From NCBI RefSeq assembly GCF_002217755.1, contig NZ_BCFL01000022.1, forward strand, positions 186,001-250,000: 64,000 bases of DNA, written 5' to 3'. The notes beneath the pieces are model-generated. The model made no database searches. It had not been told where the DNA came from and saw only the letters and a list, made by a program, of their open reading frames with translations. The stretch comes from Streptomyces hyaluromycini. GTDB lineage: Bacteria > Actinomycetota > Actinomycetes > Streptomycetales > Streptomycetaceae. The translations under genes and the position numbers were made by a program. How positions within the stretch are numbered: the first letter of the stretch is position 1; each line of letters opens with the position of its first letter. Below are positions 25,859-32,870 of the stretch, piece after piece.

Positions 25859-27007
25859 TCACTGGTCCGTGTTCCCGGTTTCGTCCCCGGGCATGGCCGT
25901 CGGTTCGGCATTCTCCCTCGGGGCCCGCAGTCCCTTGAAGGCGCGGGTCAACTGCTGGAAGGGGGAGGCGGGTTGGGGCACCGGTGCGGCCGGGGCGGGG
26001 GTGTCGCGGAGGGCGGCGAGCGCCTCGCCGGCCCGCTCGGCGGCCTCCCGGTACAGGTCCCGGGACCTGGTCATCGCCTCCAGCGCCTCGGCGTACTGCG
26101 CGACGCGCCCCCGTTCGCGTGCCAGTTCCTCCTCCAGCGTCATCAGGGTCCAGTGGTCGCGGAGATCGGCCAGCGCCTCCTCGGCGCCCTGCGGCGCGGG
26201 CTTCGGCAGTGCGGCGAACCGGCGCACGGCGGCGATCAGTTCGACGGGCTCCGAGCCGTCGAGGAAGACGCTGCGCACCGCGTACTCCTGCGCGTCGTAG
26301 TCCGACGGCGCCGGGTCCGGGGGCAGCAGCACGGCGCCGCCGCGCGGGATCTCGACACCGAGGTCGCGCAGCGCCCAGTTGACGGCACGGAACTGCTGGG
26401 GCGCGGCCCGGTGCTCCACGACGCGGTGCGCGAGTCCGGGCGGCAGCTGCCGGACCAGCGGCAGCCGGCCCAGCGCGTCGGGCGTCATCGCCTCGTGCAC
26501 GACGAGGTTGACGCACCAGGCGTCCTTGGCCGCGTCCCGCAGCACCCGACGCATGTCCTTGTCGTCGGCGGGCAGCGGGTTGACCGTGCGGAACCGCACG
26601 CCCGCCACGGCCGGGTGGTAGTCCCAGGCTGCCTCGCCGCCGTCACCGGCCTCCTCGCCGTCGGGCCAGAACATGGCGGCGGGGGAGGGCCAGGCCTCGT
26701 CCCAGGGCCGGTCGGCCTCGGCGACGAGCTGCCACTCCCGGCCCGCCTGCCGGCCCTGCAGGTCGACGAGGGTGAGCCGGGCGCGCACCGTCACGGTGCC
26801 GTCGTCGACGCGCCAGCGGGCCTCGAAGACCCGCCGGGCGGAGTCGTCGGGCACCGGGGGTTCGGCGAAGTCGTCGAGGGCGCCGGTCTCCTTGCGGCGG
26901 CGCAGGATCCTGCGGATCACCTCTTCGGAGTGCGGGCCCGTGTGGCGGCCGCGGGCGGGCCAGACGGTCGGCGGAAGGACGGCACGGTCGGCGGCGGAGT
27001 TCGACAT
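25859..27007 (-). CDS. Conserved hypothetical protein with C-terminal coiled coil
   Basis: A 382-residue soluble protein of unknown function. Residues 1-280 are a mixed region with many Trp and Arg residues and no motif I can assign. Residues about 295-345 (LEEELARERGRVAQYAEALE and on) form a clear coiled coil, followed by a Pro/Ala-rich linker and a basic patch, FQQLTRAFKGLRAPRE. There is no signal peptide or membrane helix. ATG 27007 gives the shortest plausible form; the ribosome site is weak. The DUF1232 gene follows in the same direction. Confidence 0.65.
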   Translation of the reverse strand: MSNSAADRAVLPPTVWPARGRHTGPHSEEVIRRILRRRKETGALDDFAEPPVPDDSARRVFEARWRVDDGTVTVRARLTLVDLQGRQAGREWQLVAEADRPWDEAWPSPAAMFWPDGEEAGDGGEAAWDYHPAVAGVRFRTVNPLPADDKDMRRVLRDAAKDAWCVNLVVHEAMTPDALGRLPLVRQLPPGLAHRVVEHRAAPQQFRAVNWALRDLGVEIPRGGAVLLPPDPAPSDYDAQEYAVRSVFLDGSEPVELIAAVRRFAALPKPAPQGAEEALADLRDHWTLMTLEEELARERGRVAQYAEALEAMTRSRDLYREAAERAGEALAALRDTPAPAAPVPQPASPFQQLTRAFKGLRAPRENAEPTAMPGDETGNTDQ

Positions 27008-27191
27008 GGGCCAATCTGCTGACGGGAGCGGGCTGCGTCTTCCAGTATCCCCGCTCGGGAGTGTGTCCCGCCGGGCGGGGGCCGCCCGCGCACGGGGTGT
27101 GCGCCCCGCACCCGGGGTGCACACCGGGTGCGTCGTACGGTGCCGGTTCACTCGTGCCCTTGATCCGGCACGCCCCCGCACAATGGTGCGG

Positions 27192-27237
27192 CGAACGGGG
27201 CCCGCCCGCCCATCCGCTCAGGGGCGGGCCCCGTTCG
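27192..27237 (-). terminator. Strong GC hairpin after fprA
   Basis: CGAACGGGGCCCGCCC (27192-27207) and its exact complement at 27222-27237 form a perfect 16-bp stem with a 14-base loop, 11 bases beyond the fprA stop. A weaker dyad (GGTGTGC/GCACACC, 27096-27125) lies further on. Confidence 0.75.
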
Positions 27238-27248
27238 GCGTCAGTGCC

Positions 27249-28613
27249 TCACGCGCCACTCTCGCGGAGCATGTCCTCGCGCTCGACGAGCTTGACGCGC
27301 TCGCGGCCCTGCGGCTCGCCCAGCGCCTTCTCGGCGGCGTCCAGCCTGTACCAGCCCTCCCAGGTGGTGAAGCGGACCTCGCGCTCCGCGAGGAAGGCCT
27401 CCACGGCCTCCGGCGCGGGGGCCTCCGGGGTGTGCAGCCGGCCGTTCGCGTAGTCGTCCAGCAGGTTCGACACCGTCTCGTTGGCGTCGCCCTTGGTGTG
27501 GCCGATCAGGCCGACCGGGCCGCGCCGGATCCAGCCGGTGACGTACGTCGACCGGAGGTGGCTGCCGCTCTCCTCGATGACCCGGCCGCCCTCGTCCGGG
27601 ACCGTCCCCGACTCGATGTCCCAGGGCAGCTTGGGCAGCTTGTCGGAGAGGTAGCCGACCGCGCGGTAGACCGCGGTGAGGTCCCAGTCCTTGAACTCGC
27701 CGGTGCCCTTCACGTTGCCGGTGCCGTCCAGGGCGGTGCGCTCGGTGCGCAGCCCGGTGACCTGGCCGTCCTCGCCGAGGATCTCGGCCGGCGACTCGAA
27801 GAAGTGCAGGAAGAGCTTGTGCGGGCGGTCGCCGACGTCGCGGATCGCCCAGTTCTCCAGGGTCTTGGCGACCATGTCGGCCTGCTTGTTGCCGCGCCGG
27901 GTCTCGATCGAGCCCTCGTCGTAGTCGATGTCCTCGGGGTCGACGATGACCTCGATGTTGGGGGAGTGGTCCAGCTCCCGCAGCTCCATCGGGGAGAACT
28001 TCGCCTGCGCCGGGCCGCGGCGGCCGAAGACGTGCACTTCGAGGGCCTTGTTGGCCTTGAGTCCGTCGTAGACGTTCGGCGGGATCTCGGTCGGCAGCAG
28101 CTCGTCGGCGGTCTTGGCGAGGATGCGGGCCACGTCCAGGGCCACGTTGCCGACGCCGAGGACGGCGACCTTCTCGGCCTCCAGCGGCCAGGTGCGCGGC
28201 ACGTCCGGGTGGCCGTCGTACCAGGAGACGAAGTCGGCGGCGCCGTAGGAGCCGTCCAGCTCGATGCCGGGTATCCGCAGCTCGCGGTCGGCGGTCGCGC
28301 CGGTCGAGAAGATCACCGCGTCGTAGAAGGAGCGCAGGTCGTCGAGGCTGATGTCGGTCGGGTAGTCCACGTTGCCGAAGAGGCGGATCTGCGGCTTGTC
28401 GAGCACCTGGTGCAGGGCCGTGATGATGCCCTTGATACGCGGGTGGTCGGGGGCGACGCCGTACCGGATCAGGCCGAACGGGGCGGGCATCCGCTCGAAG
28501 AGGTCGATGGACACGCCGGGCTCGGCGGCCACCGCGGACTTGAGCAGGGCGTCGGCGGCGTAGATCCCGGCGGGGCCGGCTCCGACGATGGCTACCCGCA
28601 GGGGGCGCGGCAT
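27249..28613 (-). CDS. fprA: FprA-type NADPH-ferredoxin reductase (adrenodoxin reductase family)
   Basis: A 454-residue flavoprotein. The FAD site VAIVGAGPAGIYAADALL is at the N-terminus, followed by PFGLIRYGVAPDHPRIKGI, a hallmark of the mycobacterial FprA/mitochondrial adrenodoxin reductase family. VLGVGNVALDVARIL is the NADPH site, and TGWIRRGPVGLIGHTKGDA lies near the C-terminus. It passes electrons from NADPH to ferredoxins that serve P450s or iron metabolism. ATG 28613 is preceded by GAAGGGAAC. A candidate iron box lies 48-66 bp upstream, suggesting induction by iron limitation. Two P450 genes and the efe operon in the window are possible functional relatives, not operon partners. Confidence 0.9.
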   Translation of the reverse strand: MPRPLRVAIVGAGPAGIYAADALLKSAVAAEPGVSIDLFERMPAPFGLIRYGVAPDHPRIKGIITALHQVLDKPQIRLFGNVDYPTDISLDDLRSFYDAVIFSTGATADRELRIPGIELDGSYGAADFVSWYDGHPDVPRTWPLEAEKVAVLGVGNVALDVARILAKTADELLPTEIPPNVYDGLKANKALEVHVFGRRGPAQAKFSPMELRELDHSPNIEVIVDPEDIDYDEGSIETRRGNKQADMVAKTLENWAIRDVGDRPHKLFLHFFESPAEILGEDGQVTGLRTERTALDGTGNVKGTGEFKDWDLTAVYRAVGYLSDKLPKLPWDIESGTVPDEGGRVIEESGSHLRSTYVTGWIRRGPVGLIGHTKGDANETVSNLLDDYANGRLHTPEAPAPEAVEAFLAEREVRFTTWEGWYRLDAAEKALGEPQGRERVKLVEREDMLRESGA

Positions 28614-28660
28614 GATCAGGTTCCCTTCGAGTGAGGACAAGCGATCTCGAACGGGAAGCC

Positions 28661-28679
28661 TAAACTAAGGCAGTCCTAA
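28661..28679 (-). promoter_or_regulatory. Candidate iron box upstream of fprA
   Basis: TAAACTAAGGCAGTCCTAA on the plus strand matches 12 of 19 positions of the DmdR/IdeR consensus in a hand alignment, with the conserved AGGC and CCTAA parts intact. TTAG follows closely at 28681-28684. It lies 48-66 bp before the fprA start codon. The efeU site scores the same. Confidence 0.6.
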
Positions 28680-28870
28680 GTTAGTACGCGGGTCCGCTCT
28701 ATGACCCCATAAGGCGATCTTATGACTTCTGTCGGGCCCGGCTTATGGCTTCGGACGGCTTCCGGGGCGTCACAGCGGCCGCCCGGTGCTTGGCGGGCGC
28801 CCCGCCCATGCACCAACCTGTCCTCTGCGGCGCACCGAGGCGCGGTGGCCCGAGGGCGAGGGGTGGGAGC

Positions 28871-29929
28871 GTGGACGCACGCGGGGAGACGACCGTCGCG
28901 GTGACCGGCGGCAGCGGATTCGTCGGCAGCCATCTGGTACGACGGCTGCTGGAGCGCGGGTACCGGGTCCGTGCGACCGTCCGCCGCGCCTCCGACGCGA
29001 CGAAGGTGCGGCCCCTCTGGGAGCTCCAGGAGGCCTTCCCCGGCCGGCTCGCCCTCTTCGAGGCCGACCTGCTCGGGGACGGCTCCTTCGACGAGGCGTT
29101 CCGCGGCTGCGCGACCGTCTTCCACGTGGCCTCGCCGTTCCTGATGCCCGAGCGGATCAAGGACGGGCAACGGGACGTGGTGGACCCGGCGTTGCTCGGC
29201 ACCCGCAACGTCCTCGGCAGTGTGGAACGCACCCCGGAGGTGACGACCCTGGTCTTCACCTCCACCGTGGGCGCGATCTTCGGCGACTACGCCGACGTCC
29301 GCGAGATGGCCGGCGAGGTGCTGACGGAGAAGTACTTCAACACCACCAGCACGGTGGCCGGCAACCCCTACCACTACGCCAAGACGGTCGCCGAGCGCGC
29401 CGCCTGGGACGCCGAGGCCGCCCAGGACCGCTGGCGCATGGTGTCCGTCAACCCGGGACTGATCCTGGGCCCCTCCCTCACACCCGCCTCCGAGTCCGGC
29501 AGCCTCTTCCTGCTCGACGAGCTGTTCAAGGGCTACTTCTGCTACGGCGCCCCGGACTTCAGCTTCACCACGGCCGACGTCCGCGACGTGGCCGACGCGC
29601 ACATCGCGGCGGCGGAGAACCCGGCGGCCGGCGGCCGTTACATAGTGGCCCACGAGACGATGACGTCCTTCCAGGAGATGTCCCGGATCATCCGCACCCG
29701 CCACCCCTGGGACCCGCGCCTGCCGCGCACCGCGCTCCCGCACGGGCCGGTACGGGTCCTCGGCCCGCTCTTCGGCCTCACCCAGGACTACATACGCAAG
29801 CACCTCGGCATCCGCTTCCGCGTCGACAACAGCCGCAGCGTCCGGGAACTGGGCCTTTCCTACCGGCCTGTCGAGGAGACCCTCCTGGACCACCACGAGA
29901 GCTGGCGCACGCGGCGGCGGAGGGTCTGA
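28871..29929 (+). CDS. NAD-dependent epimerase/dehydratase (extended SDR, dihydroflavonol-reductase-like)
   Basis: A 352-residue extended short-chain dehydrogenase. The Rossmann motif is TGGSGFVGSHLVRRLLERG near residue 12. FTSTVGAIFGDY carries the catalytic Ser/Thr region, and YHYAK supplies the catalytic Tyr and Lys. The SVNPGLILGPSL segment resembles dihydroflavonol 4-reductase and anthocyanidin reductase relatives, so the likely reaction is reduction of a ketone or aldehyde with NADPH. The substrate is unknown. GTG 28871 has GAGGGGTGGGAGC upstream; the longer in-frame start at 28745 would add 42 low-complexity residues. It is divergent from fprA. Confidence 0.82.
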   Translation: MDARGETTVAVTGGSGFVGSHLVRRLLERGYRVRATVRRASDATKVRPLWELQEAFPGRLALFEADLLGDGSFDEAFRGCATVFHVASPFLMPERIKDGQRDVVDPALLGTRNVLGSVERTPEVTTLVFTSTVGAIFGDYADVREMAGEVLTEKYFNTTSTVAGNPYHYAKTVAERAAWDAEAAQDRWRMVSVNPGLILGPSLTPASESGSLFLLDELFKGYFCYGAPDFSFTTADVRDVADAHIAAAENPAAGGRYIVAHETMTSFQEMSRIIRTRHPWDPRLPRTALPHGPVRVLGPLFGLTQDYIRKHLGIRFRVDNSRSVRELGLSYRPVEETLLDHHESWRTRRRRV

Positions 29930-29965
29930 CCTCGGGGAAGGCCGGGCAAGCCGGATCGGGCCGGA

Positions 29966-32344
29966 TCAGGACGGGCGGATCACCCGGTGGATCGCCGACT
30001 CCCCGGCGTTGTAGATCGACTCCTCGCGGATCAGCGCCCCGGGGCTCGGCGCGTGCACCATCGTGCCGCCGCCCGCGTAGATCCCGACGTGGCTGTCGTC
30101 GTCGAAGAAGAAGACCAGGTCGCCCGGTTCGATGGCGGCCAGCGTCATCGGGGTCCCGGCCAGGGTCTGCTCCGGCGCGCTGCGCGGCAGCGTGACACCG
30201 GCGGCGCGCCAGGCGGCCTGGGTCAGGCTGGAGCAGTCGTACGCCCCCGGCCCGGTCGCCCCCCAGACGCACGGCCGGCCGATCTGCTCCCGTGCGAACG
30301 TCAGCGCCTTCATGGCCTTGCCAGGCTCGGCCGCGACGCCCGGCTGGACGAAGGCACCGGGATCGGCGGCGAAGGCGCCGGGCACGGGCGCGGCTGCGGT
30401 GGGGACCGGTGCGGCGACCTGCGGGGGCGCGGTCGGCAGGGGGGTGGTGGGGAGCGGAGCCGTCATGACCGGGGCGGCGGTGGGCATCGCCATGGTGGGC
30501 GCGGCCATCATCATCGCTTCGGCCGGCGCGGCCATGGCCACCGGTGCCGCGGCCATCATGGCCGTGGGGGGCGCCTGCATCGGTGCTGCCATGGGCGCCT
30601 GCATGGGTGCAGCCATGGGTGCCGGCATCTGGGCTGCCATGGGTGCCGCCATGGGCATGGGCATCTGGGCTGCCATGGGCATGGGCATCGGCGCGGGCAT
30701 TGCGGCAGGGGGAGTTGCCATCGCTGTGGGCATCGCGGCGGCGGTGGCGTAGGCGTATGCGGCTTCGGCGGGTTGCATGGCTGCGGCGTAGGCACCGGTC
30801 ATGTCGGCGGCGGGTTGCATGGCTGCGGCGTAGGCACCGGTCATGTCGGCGGCGGGTTGCATGGCTGCGGCGTAGGCACCGCTCATGTCGGCGGCGGGCT
30901 GCATGGCTGCGGCGTAGGCACCGCTCATGTCGGCGGCGGGCTGCATGGCTCCGGCGTAGGCGCCGACCATGTCGGGGACGGGCGCCGTGGCGTAGGGGGC
31001 GGCCTGTGGCATGGCGGCCATGGGCGCGGGGGCGGCGGGGGCTGCCGTGGCGTACGCGTCGGTGGCGTAGGAGTAGGCGTAGGCGTAGGCGGTGTCGGCG
31101 GCGGCCTGGGGCACCTCGGTGTAGCCGGCTGCCGCGTTCGGCGACATGACCCGGAAGCCGCCCATGTCCATCGGGGCCGGAGCGGCGGCGGGCGCCGCGG
31201 TCGTGAAGGCGCCGGAGTCGGTGGGGACGGCGGTCGGGAAGGCGCCGGCGTTCGTGGGAACCGCGCTCGGGAACACGCTGGTGCTCATGGGGTCCGCGGT
31301 CGGGAAGGCTCCCGCCTCGGCCGAGTTCGGCATCGGGAACGAGCCCGTGGCGCCCGGCGTCATGATGCGGAAGGAACCGCTGTCCCCCGGAGCCGGAGCC
31401 GGAGCCGCGGCCTGGGCGGGGCCCGTGTCCATGGGAGGTACGCCAGGGAAGCTGTCGGTGCCCGCACCGCCCGGGGTCATGATACGGAAGCCGCTCATGT
31501 CCGCCGGAGCCGGAGCCGGAGCCGGAGCCGCGGCCTGGGCGAAGGCGGGGCCTGTGTCCATGGGAGGTACGCCAGGGAAGCTGTCGGTGCCCGCACCGCC
31601 CGGGGTCATGACGCGGAAGCCGGTCGTGTCCACCGGGGGCGTGGCACGGCTGGCGCCGGTACCGCCCGGGGTCATGATGCGGAACGTACCGGTGTCGGTC
31701 GCGGACACGATCGGGATGCCGCCCGTCTCGGCCACCGCGGGGATCGCGCGGGTGGCGGCGAGTGCGTCGGTCCGGAAGGAGCCGCTGTCGGTCCGCTGGT
31801 TCGGTATGCCGACGGCGGGAGCCGCCCACTGCTGTGCCGCGGCCTGGGCCTCGGGCGTGGGCCACGGGGTCTGTGCGGTCGGTACGGGCTGGGCGGCCGG
31901 GGCCGGTTCGAGCGCGGCCACCGCGCGCTGCTCCAGCACCGGGCGCTGCGGCGGCAGCTCGCGGACGACCGAGATGTCGGTCTGCGCGGACGGACCCGCG
32001 GTCAGCTCCAGCCGGGCCGGGCCGGAGTCCTCCAGCTGGCCGAGCAGGTCGGCGGCCATGGCGCTGACGGGCCGGCGCGGGCCGGACCGGACGGGCCGCC
32101 GGTCGGAGGGGAGCGCTGCCGGGACGCTCGGCCCCAGCTTCGAGCGGGCGCCGTCGAACCACTCCCTGGCGATGTTGTCGAGGCCCGGGTCGTCGCGACG
32201 GGGCCGCTTGAACAGCGGGACACCGCGTGAGCGTGAACCCCCGCTCATCGCGCGCGTGGCGTTGTAGTTCCCGGTGGCGTTCTCGGCCTGGTCGTACAGG
32301 CTGTTGATCCGCTGCCGAACCTCGTCACGGCTCTCGGGCGCCAT
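29966..32344 (-). CDS. NlpC/P60 (C40) peptidoglycan hydrolase with a long repeat-rich region
   Basis: A 792-residue protein whose last 120 residues are an NlpC/P60 domain. The catalytic cysteine C704 lies in YDCSSLTQAAW and the histidine in HVGIYAGGGTMVHAP. The N-terminus (ESRDEVRQRINSLYDQAENA) is charged and helical, with no recognisable signal peptide. The middle is low complexity: copies of FRIMTPGG...SFPGVPPMDTGP, five 14-residue GAYAAAMQPAADMS units (30768-30970), and a Met/Pro/Ala stretch of MPMPMAAQ-type words. Family members cut D-gamma-Glu-diaminopimelate bonds in the wall. A cyclic-di-AMP riboswitch precedes the gene, as is common for Streptomyces wall hydrolases. The ribosome site is AAGGAG at 32357-32362. 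Confidence 0.85.
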   Translation of the reverse strand: MAPESRDEVRQRINSLYDQAENATGNYNATRAMSGGSRSRGVPLFKRPRRDDPGLDNIAREWFDGARSKLGPSVPAALPSDRRPVRSGPRRPVSAMAADLLGQLEDSGPARLELTAGPSAQTDISVVRELPPQRPVLEQRAVAALEPAPAAQPVPTAQTPWPTPEAQAAAQQWAAPAVGIPNQRTDSGSFRTDALAATRAIPAVAETGGIPIVSATDTGTFRIMTPGGTGASRATPPVDTTGFRVMTPGGAGTDSFPGVPPMDTGPAFAQAAAPAPAPAPADMSGFRIMTPGGAGTDSFPGVPPMDTGPAQAAAPAPAPGDSGSFRIMTPGATGSFPMPNSAEAGAFPTADPMSTSVFPSAVPTNAGAFPTAVPTDSGAFTTAAPAAAPAPMDMGGFRVMSPNAAAGYTEVPQAAADTAYAYAYSYATDAYATAAPAAPAPMAAMPQAAPYATAPVPDMVGAYAGAMQPAADMSGAYAAAMQPAADMSGAYAAAMQPAADMTGAYAAAMQPAADMTGAYAAAMQPAEAAYAYATAAAMPTAMATPPAAMPAPMPMPMAAQMPMPMAAPMAAQMPAPMAAPMQAPMAAPMQAPPTAMMAAAPVAMAAPAEAMMMAAPTMAMPTAAPVMTAPLPTTPLPTAPPQVAAPVPTAAAPVPGAFAADPGAFVQPGVAAEPGKAMKALTFAREQIGRPCVWGATGPGAYDCSSLTQAAWRAAGVTLPRSAPEQTLAGTPMTLAAIEPGDLVFFFDDDSHVGIYAGGGTMVHAPSPGALIREESIYNAGESAIHRVIRPS
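30768..30970 (-). repeat. 42-bp in-frame tandem repeat (about 4.8 copies)
   Basis: Units begin at 30768, 30810, 30852, 30894 and 30936, exactly 42 bp apart, and differ only at a few positions (GGTTGC/GGCTGC, GGTCAT/GCTCAT). They encode the 14-residue GAYAAAMQPAADM[ST] repeat of the NlpC/P60 protein. The near-identity at DNA level implies recent expansion, and copy number should vary between strains. Confidence 0.9.
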
Positions 32345-32365
32345 TGAGGGGTGGTGCTCCTTCCG

Positions 32366-32525
32366 TACTCCGCCTACCGAGTTAGCTGTCGGGTTCGGGC
32401 GGTGAAGTCCGGAAGGCATGCCCTACGGCCCCTGTCCTCGCGGACGGTCGGCCGATTCACCCCAGTGATCGGTTGGGTCCCCGGCTCCGGAATCGCCCCT
32501 GGGAGGCACCGGACTCGGCGGAGGC
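32366..32525 (-). ncRNA. Cyclic-di-AMP riboswitch (ydaO-yuaA leader)
   Basis: On the minus strand the conserved blocks occur in the right order: CGCCGAGTCCGG, GGGGACCCAA (32482-32473), GGGGTGAATC (32463-32454), TAGGG, and CCCGACAGCTAACTCGGTAGGCG (32393-32371). CTCCGCC (32523-32517) and GGCGGAG (32374-32368) form a perfect 7-bp P1 stem closing the structure. This is the ydaO-yuaA consensus, which senses cyclic di-AMP and turns off wall-hydrolase genes in Streptomyces. P1 ends only five bases from the AAGGAG ribosome site of the NlpC/P60 gene. Confidence 0.88.
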
Positions 32526-32870
32526 CGCGCGGCCCGACGGGATTCGCCGGGGGGAGCCGAGCGGCTTGCCCGTCAACTTAGCCAACTTGTGTCACTCGTG
32601 TGAAGGTTGAAGTGCGTAATGTCCGATACGTATTTGTGATGTTCGTCTTAGCGTTCGGAACTCGACCGTACGGGACGGCATTTCGTGCGCATCCATTGCT
32701 TTCGCAGGGTCACCGGGGTGTTGCCGTCGGTCGCGTCGCCCTTCTCCGGAACCCCCGCTTTCTGTGAGGTCACCGTGAATTCGTGGGTCTGTTGAACACG
32801 GTGGCGCCCGGGGCCGTATAGGGCGGGGGATTTCCATGCCCGGCCGACCACGAAACGCAGGGGAACGACC
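32526..32870. other. Divergent intergenic region between the riboswitch and the DUF1996 gene
   Basis: No gene is supported. The first 70 bases hold the 5' part of the riboswitch transcript (GCCGCTCGGCTCC on the minus strand) and presumably its promoter near the AT-richer 32580-32660 stretch. GGTCACCG occurs twice (32707-32714 and 32769-32776). The DUF1996 promoter must also be here, but I cannot place it. Confidence 0.4.

Noticed and set aside
27096..27125. Dyad GGTGTGC/GCACACC as an operator
   Set aside because: It lies in a GC-rich repetitive stretch downstream of the fprA terminator and upstream of a hypothetical gene with no visible promoter nearby. It is likely incidental or a secondary terminator.
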